From Acididesulfobacillus acetoxydans (GTDB taxonomy: Bacteria > Bacillota > Desulfitobacteriia > Desulfitobacteriales > Desulfitobacteriaceae), in assembly GCF_900016645.1 (NCBI RefSeq), contig NZ_CDGJ01000082.1: a DNA stretch of 64,000 bases; one strand, written 5' to 3'. A program made the translations under genes and the position numbers. Shown in pieces: positions 34,173 through 43,028 of this stretch; the stretch's first letter is position 1, and every line of letters starts with the position of its first letter. Below the pieces are notes generated by a model. The model was not told the origin of the DNA. It saw only the letters and a program-made list of their open reading frames with translations, and did not search any database.

Positions 34173-34479
34173 AATCAAACCTCCTTTCATGTGAAAGTGA
34201 TTTTTTGCTCTTTCTTGATTTGATTTTACCATACTGACTATTAAAGATCCAGGGAAAGTTTGCACAATTCTAAACCTTTATTATGCCGGAACCTCGCACC
34301 CGCGCGCACTTCAACGTGCCCCCGCGCGGAGGGCCGGTCGTATCCGGCCTTCCGCAACTGTAAGCCCAGCCGAAAAGTCCTTGTATTCCGCCCTATCCCC
34401 AACAAATACCCATGGTCCCCGATCATCCCGGCCGGCTGCCCGGACCCCCTGTACAATAACCAGGGAAGCCAGATAGGAC
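34173..34479. other. Intergenic region downstream of the type III glutamine synthetase
   Basis: 307 bases holding the promoter of the 69-residue gene. The GC-rich inverted repeat GGCCGG/CCGGCC near 34332-34346 is not followed by a U-run. No ORF with a ribosome site was seen. Confidence 0.4.
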
Positions 34480-36573
34480 TTACAGCAAAAAGAGCATCTC
34501 GGCATAAGTCGGCAAAGGCCAGAGTTCGGCATCCACTTGCATCTCCAGGCGATCCGTATCCGCTCGCAAGGAACCCATGGCTTTAAAGACCACATCCCTG
34601 TAAAAGACCCCTTGAGCGTAGGTGTCCGCAACGGATTTTGCCTCTTCGCAGGCTTTCTCCAGCTCGGACAATTTCTGCTGAACGGAGGCAAGTGCTGCCG
34701 AAACCTCACGCAGTTTGCCTTCTTGGACGGAAACCGAGGCCTGGGAAACAGCCTTAATAGCTCCGATTCCCTGTGCCAATTCCGCCGCATATTTCATGCC
34801 TGCCGGGAGGATTTGGCGTTTCACCATGTGAATCATGGTTTGAGCCTCGATATTAACGTTTTTGGCGTACTGCTCCAACAGGATTTCGTAACGGGAGTGT
34901 AATTCGACCCGTGAAAACACACCGTGTTTCTCATAAAGGGCAACGGTCTTGTCACTGATCAAGACAGGAATCGCTTCTACCATGGAACGGATGTTGGGCA
35001 AGCCGCGCCGTTCAGCCTCGGCAATCCAGTCGTCCGCATAGTTGTTGCCGTCAAAGACGACCCGACCGTGTTCATTCACGATTTGTTTCAGGATCAGCCT
35101 GAGTTCGGCTTGGAAATCTGACGCTTTTTCCAGCCGGTCGGCGATCTGGGCCAGAGCTTCCGCCACTATCGTGTTCAAGACGATGTTAGGCCCGGAGATC
35201 GAGAGAGACGAGGGCACCATGCGAAATTCAAATTTGTTCCCGGTGAAAGCAAAGGGCGAGGTCCGGTTGCGGTCCGTGGAATCCTTGGCCAAGGCAGGGA
35301 GAGTTGTAACCCCTATAGTGAGGTGACCTCCCTGTTTTGAACTTTTCGGCCCGCCGTTTCCAAGTTGGGCGAAAACGTCGCTCAACTGCTCCCCTAAAAA
35401 GACAGAGATAATGGCGGGCGGAGCCTCATTCGCCCCCAAGCGGTGGTCATTGCCGGGATTTGCTGCCGCAACCCTGAGTACGTCGGCATACTCATCGACC
35501 GCCTTGATGACGGCGCAAAGGAAAGAAAGAAATTGGGCATTGTCATGGGGCGTGCGTCCCGGATCCAGTAGGTTAAGCCCGTCATCTGTGGTCATGGACC
35601 AGTTGTTGTGCTTGCCGGAGCCGTTGACCCCTGCAAACGGTTTTTCATGCAACAGGCAGACCAGATCGTGCCTGAGAGCAACCTTTTGCAAGGTATCCAT
35701 CACGAGTTGATTGTGATCAGTAGCAATGTTCGCCGTTTCGAAGACCGGCGCAATCTCATACTGAGCCGGAGCTACCTCCTTGTGCTGGGTCTTGGCCGGA
35801 ATACCCAGTTTCCAAAGCTCGATATTTAGATCTTTCATGAATCGCGAGATCCGCTCTTTAAGGCTGCCGAAATAATGGTCCTCCATTTCCTGCCCCTTCG
35901 GCGCCGGAGCCCCGAAAAGCGTGCGCCCCGTCAGAAGAAGGTCCAGACGTTGCTCATAAAATTTCTTGTCAATCAGGAAATACTCTTGTTCCGGGCCAAC
36001 CGTACTCTTGACCTGCTTGCTGGTCGTATTGCCAAAAAGACGCAGAAGGCGCAGCGCTTGCTTGGACAGAGCCTCCATCGAACGCAATAAAGGCGTTTTT
36101 TTGTCCAACGCTTCTCCGGTGTAGGCACAGAAGGCGGTGGGAATGCACAAGACAACGCCGCCCTCGTCCTCTTTAAGAAATGCCGGACTGGTGGCATCCC
36201 AGGCCGTGTAGCCGCGGGCCTCGAATGTGGCCCGAATCCCCCCGCTGGGAAAGGAAGAAGCATCCGGTTCCCCTTTGACAAGCTCTTTGCCTGAGAACTC
36301 CATAATGACCCGGCCGTCCGCTGTGGGGGAAATGAACGAATCATGCTTCTCCGCCGTAAGGCCGGTCATGGGCTGAAACCAATGGGTAAAATGGGTAGCG
36401 CCTTTTTCGATGGCCCAATCCTTCATCGCATTCGCGACCACTTCCGCCACGCTCGGATCCAGGGCCAGCCCCTCATCAATCGTCCGGCGCAAAGCCTTGT
36501 AAGTATTCTTGGGCAAGCGCTCTTTCATAACCGAATCATTAAAAACATTCACGCCAAAAAGATCCATCCCCAT
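34480..36573 (-). CDS. glnN: Glutamine synthetase type III
   Basis: A 697-residue GSIII. The family start FGVNVFNDSVMKERLPK, THWFQPMTG, FPSGGIR, TVGPEQEYFLID and GVNGSGKHNNWS with GSIII-type active-site residues are all present. GSIII is the dodecameric form found in Bacteroidetes, cyanobacteria and some Clostridia. Start is the ATG at 36573 or the one two codons later; AAAGGGG lies upstream. It is separated from glnA by a strong hairpin terminator, so the two enzymes are probably expressed independently. Confidence 0.96.
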   Translation of the reverse strand: MGMDLFGVNVFNDSVMKERLPKNTYKALRRTIDEGLALDPSVAEVVANAMKDWAIEKGATHFTHWFQPMTGLTAEKHDSFISPTADGRVIMEFSGKELVKGEPDASSFPSGGIRATFEARGYTAWDATSPAFLKEDEGGVVLCIPTAFCAYTGEALDKKTPLLRSMEALSKQALRLLRLFGNTTSKQVKSTVGPEQEYFLIDKKFYEQRLDLLLTGRTLFGAPAPKGQEMEDHYFGSLKERISRFMKDLNIELWKLGIPAKTQHKEVAPAQYEIAPVFETANIATDHNQLVMDTLQKVALRHDLVCLLHEKPFAGVNGSGKHNNWSMTTDDGLNLLDPGRTPHDNAQFLSFLCAVIKAVDEYADVLRVAAANPGNDHRLGANEAPPAIISVFLGEQLSDVFAQLGNGGPKSSKQGGHLTIGVTTLPALAKDSTDRNRTSPFAFTGNKFEFRMVPSSLSISGPNIVLNTIVAEALAQIADRLEKASDFQAELRLILKQIVNEHGRVVFDGNNYADDWIAEAERRGLPNIRSMVEAIPVLISDKTVALYEKHGVFSRVELHSRYEILLEQYAKNVNIEAQTMIHMVKRQILPAGMKYAAELAQGIGAIKAVSQASVSVQEGKLREVSAALASVQQKLSELEKACEEAKSVADTYAQGVFYRDVVFKAMGSLRADTDRLEMQVDAELWPLPTYAEMLFLL

Positions 36574-36629
36574 GTATCCCCTTTCACCTCATTATCCTTG
36601 AATCTTGCGCCATTTTTGGCATAATTAGC

Positions 36630-36683
36630 CTAGTAAAACAAACAGGTGCTCTTAAAAGATCCACTGGATCTTTTAAGAGCACC
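36630..36683 (-). terminator. Long perfect hairpin terminator of glnA
   Basis: An 18-bp perfect stem (GGTGCTCTTAAAAGATCC, 36645-36662, with 36666-36683) and a three-base loop. On the minus strand it is followed by TGTTTGTTTTA. It lies between glnA and the GSIII gene. Confidence 0.82.
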
Positions 36684-36839
36684 ATTGCTCCCCTTCAAGC
36701 CTGATATTAAGATAACACATCCCGGTTTTTCTGGCAATACTTTCGCTCGGCGGTATACAATATATAATTTTGGATCTGTCGGGCGGCACCTAGATCTGAA
36801 CGAGCTGCGGGCCCGCAGGACTCCGCTGCCGGGTGAAGG

Positions 36840-38165
36840 TCAATATGTCGCCAAATATTCGTCAATTTCCCATTGGTGCACGGCCAGGCGATAACTGTCC
36901 CATTCCTTCGTCTTGGCTTCCGTAAACCGTTGATAAATATGTTCGCCCAAGGCATCCTTCATGACACTGTCCTTGCTCAACTCAGTCAATGCTTCTTCCA
37001 AGCTGGCCGGCAAAGCATCAATCCCATGGGCCAGACGCTCCTCCCCGCTCATGGCAAAAATATTCAAATCGACGGCGGCCGGAGGGGTGAGTCGGCGCTT
37101 GATTCCATCCAAACCCGCTTTCAACTGAACCGCCAACGACAAATAAGGGTTGCCTGAGGGATCAGGGCTGCGCAGCTCAATCCGGGTTGAAGAACCGCGT
37201 TTCGCCGGGATCCGGATGAGCGGTGAGCGGTTCCGTCCCGACCAAGCGATATAGCAAGGGGCCTCATAACCGGGAACCAGCCGTTTGTACGAATTAATCG
37301 TGGGATTCGTGATGGCGGTGTAGGAGCGGGCGTGTTTCAATAAACCCGCGATATAGTAATAGGCGGTCGGGGAAAGCTCCAAGGGCCCCTGAGCATCGTA
37401 AAAAGCGTTCTTTCCCTTACTGAAAAGGGATTGGTTGGAATGCATGCCCGAACCGTTGATTCCCTGAAGCGGTTTGGGCATAAAGGTCGCGTACAGACCA
37501 TGCTGCTGGGCCACCGTGCGGACGACAAAACGAAAGGTTTCAACCTTATCCGCAATATCCAGGGCATCCGAATACTTAAAATCAATTTCGTGCTGACCCG
37601 GCGCCACCTCATGGTGAGAGGCCTCAATCTCAAAACCCAGCTGCTCCAAGGTTAACACCATATCCCGCCGAGCGTTTTCGCCCAAATCCACCGGCGTCAG
37701 ATCGAAATAGCTGGCCCGGTCATGCGTGACGGTCGTAGGCCGCCCCTCATTATCCGTGTGAAAAAGGAAAAACTCCAGTTCGGGGCCCACGTTGAGAGAA
37801 TACCCCATTTCGGCGGCCTCAGCCAAGACCCGTTTTAAAGCGTTGCGGGGGTCTCCCGCAAAGGGTGTTCCGTCCGGATTGTAAACATCGCAAATTAAGC
37901 GGGCTACCGCCCCTTCTTTTGGCCGCCAGGGAAAAACGACAAAAGTATCGGGATCGGGGCGCAGATACATATCCGATTCTTCGATGCGAACAAAACCTTC
38001 GATGGAAGAACCGTCAAACATGAGTTCTCCTTCCAAGGCCTTCTCCAACTGTTCCACGGTAATAGCCACGTTTTTCAGAACACCGAAAATATCCGTGAAC
38101 TGGAGCCTGATGAATTTTACCCCTTTTTCCGCCGCTTCTTTTAAGACATCTTCTTTCGTCACCAA
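36840..38165 (-). CDS. glnA: Glutamine synthetase type I
   Basis: A 441-residue GSI-alpha enzyme making glutamine from glutamate, ammonia and ATP. FDGSSIEGF, VGPELEFFLF, NGSGMHSNQSLF and NPYLSLA motifs are clear. The adenylylation loop and insertion of GSI-beta are missing, as in Bacillus/clostridial enzymes with feedback control. No ATG is available at the N-terminus; TTG 38165 or GTG 38162 is the start, with AAGGGGG about eleven bases upstream. It follows a corrinoid adenosyltransferase gene by 68 bases. Confidence 0.95.
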   Translation of the reverse strand: MVTKEDVLKEAAEKGVKFIRLQFTDIFGVLKNVAITVEQLEKALEGELMFDGSSIEGFVRIEESDMYLRPDPDTFVVFPWRPKEGAVARLICDVYNPDGTPFAGDPRNALKRVLAEAAEMGYSLNVGPELEFFLFHTDNEGRPTTVTHDRASYFDLTPVDLGENARRDMVLTLEQLGFEIEASHHEVAPGQHEIDFKYSDALDIADKVETFRFVVRTVAQQHGLYATFMPKPLQGINGSGMHSNQSLFSKGKNAFYDAQGPLELSPTAYYYIAGLLKHARSYTAITNPTINSYKRLVPGYEAPCYIAWSGRNRSPLIRIPAKRGSSTRIELRSPDPSGNPYLSLAVQLKAGLDGIKRRLTPPAAVDLNIFAMSGEERLAHGIDALPASLEEALTELSKDSVMKDALGEHIYQRFTEAKTKEWDSYRLAVHQWEIDEYLATY

Positions 38166-38233
38166 GGCCTATGTATCCCCCTTCTCGTATGACATTCGGT
38201 TCCTGTCTTGCCGCCGGTCCCAATCTCAGCCGG

Positions 38234-38767
38234 TTAAAATTCTATGCCTTCTCGCGCGGGTATTCCTTTCTCATACGGATGTTTGATCTGAACCATCTCT
38301 GTCACTAGGTCGGCTGCGGCTATCAGAGTCTCCGAGGCATTCCGGCCGGTAAGAACGACCTCGACCCGGTCCGGTTTCTGACCTAAAAGGTGAAGTATCT
38401 CCTCTTCCGGCAAAAGCTCGAACCATATGGCGTTGACAACTTCATCCAAAACCACAATGTCCCATTCGCCGGACATGACAACTTCCACCGCTCTGGTCCA
38501 GGCCCGCCGGGCTTCCCGGATGTCTTCGTCGGACGCCTGTCCCTTCCTCACCCACCCGGCTGTGCCGAAGTGCTCCAGGCAGCATTCTGGTTCCAGGCGT
38601 TTGAAGCCGGCGAGTTCTCCGTAGTCGTCCCGGCCTTTCATGAATTGAATAATACAGACATGAAAACCGTGACCCACAGCCCGTACAGCCAAGCCAAAAG
38701 CGGCCGTCGTCTTGCCCTTACTATTCCCCGTATACAACTGAACCAATCCCTGTTTTAAACGCGACAC
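38234..38767 (-). CDS. cobO: Cob(I)alamin adenosyltransferase, CobO type (copy 2)
   Basis: A 177-residue CobO/BtuR enzyme with YTGNSKGKTTAAFGLA (P-loop), IVVLDEVVNA Walker B and VLTGRNAS. It differs clearly from copy 1 at 4185-4703 (P-loop NSKGK against NGKGK). The GTG start abuts the TAA of the preceding gene, with AAGGTG six bases upstream, so the two are coupled. Its placement with glutamine synthetase rather than a B12 enzyme is unexplained. Confidence 0.92.
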   Translation of the reverse strand: MSRLKQGLVQLYTGNSKGKTTAAFGLAVRAVGHGFHVCIIQFMKGRDDYGELAGFKRLEPECCLEHFGTAGWVRKGQASDEDIREARRAWTRAVEVVMSGEWDIVVLDEVVNAIWFELLPEEEILHLLGQKPDRVEVVLTGRNASETLIAAADLVTEMVQIKHPYEKGIPAREGIEF

Positions 38768-39298
38768 TTACAACACCTTCTTGATCCATTGTTCCATCTG
38801 CGGATGAATATATGCCACCTGGAGCGAACCGGGAAGATCGGGAAACCTCCTCACGTTCTGCATCGCAAAAGCTAAGGCAAAGAAAAACTTAATACCCGAC
38901 TTTTCGTCCGCCGCCCGCAGTTCGACTTTGTCGGGATAAAAATAGTAGGAAACACTTTCGTCCCGCCAGGTAATGTCCAAATCGCCCAGAGATACGCAAA
39001 TGTTGCCAAATGGCTCCACTTTCACCGAACGTACTCTGACGTAGCCCAGCCTGAGGGATTCTGTCTCCAAGGCCACCAGCCAGCCGTTCAGCCACGCTTC
39101 CAAAAGATGCTCCACTATCAGGCGGGCCGGTGCGGAAACCTCCTCAATGGTGCGGCGGAGGCTGCGCAGGTCGGCCAGGTTATTTTCCAGCATGGCGACA
39201 TGGACCGTGCGCACCTTGCCGATCCGCTTGAGGGCTTCTGCTAAAGCATAATGGACATCCTCCAAGCATTCAAGTACGACCGAATCCTCTTCGCGCAC
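38768..39298 (-). CDS. Conserved-looking protein of unknown function
   Basis: A 176-residue soluble protein that I do not recognise. The N-terminal half is helical and leucine-rich; the C-terminal half is rich in beta-type alternation and aromatics (VSYYFYPDKVEL, IKFFFALAFAMQNV). No cysteine motif or P-loop is present. GGAGGGATAAC precedes the GTG start, and the stop abuts the cobO start, so it is probably the first gene of an unknown-cobO-glnA unit. A set of 15-bp tandem repeats lies upstream. Confidence 0.72.
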   Translation of the reverse strand: MREEDSVVLECLEDVHYALAEALKRIGKVRTVHVAMLENNLADLRSLRRTIEEVSAPARLIVEHLLEAWLNGWLVALETESLRLGYVRVRSVKVEPFGNICVSLGDLDITWRDESVSYYFYPDKVELRAADEKSGIKFFFALAFAMQNVRRFPDLPGSLQVAYIHPQMEQWIKKVL

Positions 39299-39360
39299 GT
39301 TATCCCTCCAGCATCATAATGTCCGAAACGCGATGATCAAAGCGTGGACCCTTACCCCAC

Positions 39361-39417
39361 CGTGCTTAAAAGCGTAACACTTTAAACCGCAATACCCTAA
39401 ATCGTGATACCTTAAGC
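39361..39417. repeat. 15-bp degenerate tandem repeat (3-4 units)
   Basis: Units CGTAACACTTTAAAC, CGCAATACCCTAAAT and CGTGATACCTTAAGC run in direct succession (39373-39417), preceded by a partial CGTGCTTAAAAG. They lie between the winged-helix regulator gene and the unknown-cobO-glnA unit and could be binding sites. Confidence 0.75.
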
Positions 39418-39471
39418 GCAAAGCCCGTTTATAGTATTAGTATAGCATAGATTGGCATATGATACCCGTCT

Positions 39472-39915
39472 TTAAGATTTTTTGCGCACAATAACTTCCG
39501 TATCCTCGCTAACCCTCAGCCTATAAAGAACCTGGGATTCCTGCGACTCCAACGCTGTCAGTTTCGTGCGCAAAGCTTCAATCACCTGATCCTTGACCGC
39601 CAGTTCGTGAACCAGCTCTTCCAAGGCTTTGGCCACTTCGGCCATTTCCCCCGCGTTAATCCTGGGTCCTTCAGGGCCGGGCGAAGACCGATAACGGTAC
39701 ATCCTGGGCGAGCGGCGCGTTCCCATGTCGGTCACCGTCAATTTTCCGCCGTCTATTAAGTCGTCGATAGCTTTGTAGATCGTCACTAAGGAGAGCTTGG
39801 TTTCCCTGCGCAAATCCTCCATCGTGACTTGGATCTCGGAACTGCCGCGCATCGCAGTTTCCCGGACAAAAAAGTCTTCTACTTTGCGCAAAGTGTTCTC
39901 CTTAACCTTCCCCAC
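39472..39915 (-). CDS. Winged-helix regulator with coiled coil
   Basis: A 147-residue protein. An N-terminal winged helix-turn-helix (about 10-70, VTMEDLRRETKLSLVTIYKAIDDL) is followed by a Pro-rich hinge and a C-terminal leucine-heptad coiled coil (about 90-130). It suggests a dimeric DNA-binding regulator; no named family was recognised. The GTG start has GGGGGGTGGACAA upstream. It lies just upstream of a repeat array and the unknown-cobO-glnA genes on the same strand, which it may control. Confidence 0.75.
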   Translation of the reverse strand: MGKVKENTLRKVEDFFVRETAMRGSSEIQVTMEDLRRETKLSLVTIYKAIDDLIDGGKLTVTDMGTRRSPRMYRYRSSPGPEGPRINAGEMAEVAKALEELVHELAVKDQVIEALRTKLTALESQESQVLYRLRVSEDTEVIVRKKS

Positions 39916-40158
39916 TTGTCCACCCCCCGCACTTTAAGAATAAAGTTACCCCTGCCCTCGCTTTATTCCGCCACTTTCTTCATTTTACCGGAAAATGACC
40001 CATCTTCCCAGTACTCTCAGAACATTTCCCGAAATCACGTTTGCGGATAGGAGCAACACCGCTCAAACCCTCTTGGCGGGAACTCGAAGCCGCGGTCGGT
40101 CAAGCGGCCAACGCGAATGCCGTTGGGGCCTTCAATATTCTGCAAGGGTATCTTGATG

Positions 40159-41433
40159 TCAGCCTGTACCTCTTCCTTTCTTGCGCAGCAGGCGAGAAAC
40201 GCGCTGGATGGCTGTTTCCAGTTCCCCACTGTCTAAACCGTTTTCACGGGCGATTTGTAAAGCCGTCCAGAAAGTCTCAAGTGCTTTGCGGTAATTATGA
40301 TGTTTTTCATAAAAGAGGGCGAGACCTTGCCTTGCTTCCACCGCCGGAGAATCCGCCGCTGACAGCGTCTCTATCGCTTTCTCATGGTAGCCCAGAGCCT
40401 CTGTCCTGCGCTCGTCGAGATCAGCCAGCACGGCCAGGGTCTGAAAGATCTCCCCTGCTTTGTTATTATCCCCAAGAGCCTGGAACCGGTTCAGTGCTTG
40501 CAAAAAATACTTCTCCGCCTTGACCAGTTCCAGGTCCGTCAAGGCGATTCCGGCGAGACTTTGATACCGCAAAGCCAAGCCGATATCCTCTTTTTCATAA
40601 AGCTTAATAGAAAGTTCTATATACGCTTCCGCCTCGCTGCCGGCGCCAAGATTCTGTTCGATCTTACTTAAGAAATAACAAGATTCACTGGCCTCCGCCG
40701 GCATGTCGCACTTCAGCCACAGGGCAACGGCTCTGCGCAAGATTTCTTCGGCAAGCTCCATCCGGTTTTGGTCATAATAGATGAAAGCCATATATTGCAG
40801 GGCATTGGCCAGAGTGGCGGGGTCGCCAAGGCCGGCAAAAATCCGGCACGCCTCCTTGAACCAATCCTCCGCTTTTTTCTTGTCACCCCGGCGGTAGCAA
40901 ATTTCCCCCATAAGTACCTTTAATTCCCCCTCCCCCTTGGGATAGCCGTAGCGATGACACAGGTCCTGGGCCCGGTCATAAGCCTTCAGCGCCTTTTCCC
41001 AAAGTTCGAGCTGAGCATAGGCCTGACCCAAATCGGAGTACAACATGCCCAGCCTTAGAGGAGGAGAAGTGGGCGGATATACGGAAATTGCCAGTTCACA
41101 GTACTGCGCGGCTTGGGCGAACGAACCCCTGCCCAAAGATACGCTGGCTAAGCCGGCCCAAGCCTCAGCCATGCCCTTAGCATTGTCCACCTTTTGGCAG
41201 ATTCCCAAGGCCTGGCGAAACCCCGTTTCGGCACTCTCCAACTCCCCCAGTTTCACCCGAACGGTCGCCAGCAAGCGTACGGAAAAAGCCAGGACCTCCG
41301 GAGCTTCCAGCTGCTCAGCCGTCGAAGCCCCCTGTCTAAAAAAACTTTCCGCCTCTTTATACTCTGCCCGGCCCAAACGGCGGGTCCCTTCATCCATAAC
41401 ACGGCGCCAAAAGTCCAGTAGGTGTTCGTCCAT
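40159..41433 (-). CDS. Tetratricopeptide-repeat protein
   Basis: A 424-residue protein made of about nine TPR units (AEYKEAESFFRQG, AYAQLELWEKALKAYDRA, MELAEEILRRAVALW and similar), without signal peptide, helix-turn-helix or catalytic domain. TPR proteins are protein-interaction scaffolds. It ends in a basic tail. Start ATG 41433 has GGGG ten bases upstream; earlier in-frame starts lack one. No partner is apparent from its neighbours. Confidence 0.82.
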   Translation of the reverse strand: MDEHLLDFWRRVMDEGTRRLGRAEYKEAESFFRQGASTAEQLEAPEVLAFSVRLLATVRVKLGELESAETGFRQALGICQKVDNAKGMAEAWAGLASVSLGRGSFAQAAQYCELAISVYPPTSPPLRLGMLYSDLGQAYAQLELWEKALKAYDRAQDLCHRYGYPKGEGELKVLMGEICYRRGDKKKAEDWFKEACRIFAGLGDPATLANALQYMAFIYYDQNRMELAEEILRRAVALWLKCDMPAEASESCYFLSKIEQNLGAGSEAEAYIELSIKLYEKEDIGLALRYQSLAGIALTDLELVKAEKYFLQALNRFQALGDNNKAGEIFQTLAVLADLDERRTEALGYHEKAIETLSAADSPAVEARQGLALFYEKHHNYRKALETFWTALQIARENGLDSGELETAIQRVSRLLRKKGRGTG

Positions 41434-41575
41434 CGCGTACCATCCCCTTCGCGTCTTCTTCAGCATATGCGGGGGACGGTTTTTCGGCACAAGACGAGCT
41501 TTAACTCAAGAAAGCTTGGAATCTAGACACCCGAGTCGAAATGTGGTAATCTGTTAGTTGAGGAGGTGTATCATC

Positions 41576-41830
41576 GTGAACGCGTACCGCTCAACCGAAC
41601 CTTCTAATTACTGGATAACGGCGCTGAAAATCTGTATCTTGATCGTTGCGCTCCTCCTGTCCATTTTTGTTTTGGGCAAAGTCTTTTTCTGGCTCCTGGC
41701 GCTTGTTTTTGCCATCGTCAAAGTGGTCGCCTTCATTGCCCTTGTCGTTATTGTGGCACATTTGTTGCTCAAACTTCTCTTCGGCTTTGACCTTTATCAC
41801 TTTGTTTTCGGTAATCGTTCCAGGCGTTAA
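41576..41830 (+). CDS. Small two-helix membrane protein
   Basis: An 84-residue protein with two long hydrophobic helices (about 16-42 and 45-66) and a basic C-terminus ending RSRR. The GTG at 41576 has GAGGAGGTG seven bases upstream; the longer TTG frame starts inside that site. No family recognised. A terminator at 41932 follows. Confidence 0.7.
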   Translation: MNAYRSTEPSNYWITALKICILIVALLLSIFVLGKVFFWLLALVFAIVKVVAFIALVVIVAHLLLKLLFGFDLYHFVFGNRSRR

Positions 41831-41931
41831 GACCTTTTCGGCGCCACCGCCCCACCATTTGAGGAAAGATACAAAGCTGCGTTGCACACCAATTGTGACT
41901 CGTGCACACGATGATATATCCCGAAAGAAAA

Positions 41932-41958
41932 AGCACCCTCAAGTGGGTGTTCTTTTAT
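41932..41958 (+). terminator. Rho-independent terminator of small membrane gene
   Basis: AGCACCC/GGGTGTT stem (one G-U) with a six-base loop, then TTCTTTTATT. Confidence 0.8.
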
Positions 41959-42094
41959 TGCACTTTGCACTCAGCGCAAGACTCCCGTCTAAGCGGAACG
42001 AGCCGGTTCTTGCCAAAAATCATGCAACCGTGAATAGGCGCGCTTAGAACATGTTGCTTAAGTACCGCCAAGTCCCTATCGGGTCATGAACCGT

Positions 42095-42134
42095 GGGCAC
42101 TCTGAATATGTTTTAGGCAAAGGGAGGAGTGCCC
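42095..42134 (+). promoter_or_regulatory. Possible ribosome-site-masking hairpin of the deacetylase gene
   Basis: GGGCACTC (42095-42102) is complementary to GAGTGCCC (42127-42134), which overlaps the end of the AGGGAGG ribosome site two bases before the ATG. Confidence 0.4.
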
Positions 42135-42135
42135 G

Positions 42136-42981
42136 ATGAAAGTCATCATAATGCGCCGCCCGCCCTGGCGCAACCTCGTCCTCTGGGGAGTTCTGCTTTT
42201 TGTCTTCCTGGCTTATCGCGACAATGTCATCTCAGTCTTTTCCGGGAAGCTCAAGCCGATTTATTCCGCCAACGTTACTACCAAGGCCGTAGGTCTTACT
42301 TTTGACATCAGTTGGGGAGAAAAAACTGCCCTTCCTATCCTGGATATACTGAAACAAGAAGGCGTGCATGCCACATTTTTCCTCTCCAGCCCCTGGGCGG
42401 AAAAACATCCTGAATTGGTCAAACGCATGGTGGCCGATGGTGACGAGATCGGTTCCCACGGCAACCGGCATATCGACTTAAATACCCTGAGCCCCGAGGA
42501 AATCGCCAAAGAGATCACCTCGGCTCAGGCCGTTCTGGAAAGAATCTCGGGACAAAAAGTCCGCCTCATCCGCGTTCCCAACGGAGCCTACGACAACAAA
42601 GTCATCAGCGTTGCCGACCGCCTGGGCTACCGAGTCATTCAATGGAGCGTCGATTCCCTGGACTGGAAACGCCCCGGTCCGGCCGCCGTCGTTAACAACG
42701 TACTCAACGGAATCCGTCCCGGCGCTGGGGTAAAGCCCGGTTCGATCATCCTTTTCCATGCCTCCGATTCCGCTCCCGACACGATCAAAGCATTGCCGGA
42801 AGTCATCAAAGCTTTGAAAGCAAAAGGATATGTCCTAATGCCGGTCGGGCAGCTTTTGTCCGAAGCAACCGGCACCTGGCCACCGGAGAGCAACCTTAAA
42901 GAAAACGGCAACCCGCCCAAGGCAGACAACACTCCGGCTGGAAACACTGACAAAACCCAGCCCGGGGTGCCCTCCCCTTGA
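42136..42981 (+). CDS. Polysaccharide deacetylase, PdaB-like
   Basis: A 281-residue NodB-fold deacetylase with an N-terminal membrane anchor (about 12-28). The first motif is TFDISWG, with the second Asp of TFDD replaced by Ile, as in the sporulation protein PdaB. The zinc histidines are in SHGNRH. The C-terminus is a Pro/Asn/Lys-rich tail. PdaB helps keep spores stable late in sporulation; that role is inferred here. GGAGGAG precedes the start. Confidence 0.88.
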   Translation: MKVIIMRRPPWRNLVLWGVLLFVFLAYRDNVISVFSGKLKPIYSANVTTKAVGLTFDISWGEKTALPILDILKQEGVHATFFLSSPWAEKHPELVKRMVADGDEIGSHGNRHIDLNTLSPEEIAKEITSAQAVLERISGQKVRLIRVPNGAYDNKVISVADRLGYRVIQWSVDSLDWKRPGPAAVVNNVLNGIRPGAGVKPGSIILFHASDSAPDTIKALPEVIKALKAKGYVLMPVGQLLSEATGTWPPESNLKENGNPPKADNTPAGNTDKTQPGVPSP

Positions 42982-43028
42982 GAGCCGCTGGGCTCACTTA
43001 AATTATTGTCTTGGCGAGGGGTGAACTC

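Noticed and set aside
34480..36573. Type III glutamine synthetase as a frame-shifted duplicate of glnA
   Set aside because: It is intact, 697 residues long and carries GSIII-specific blocks throughout; it is a separate family.
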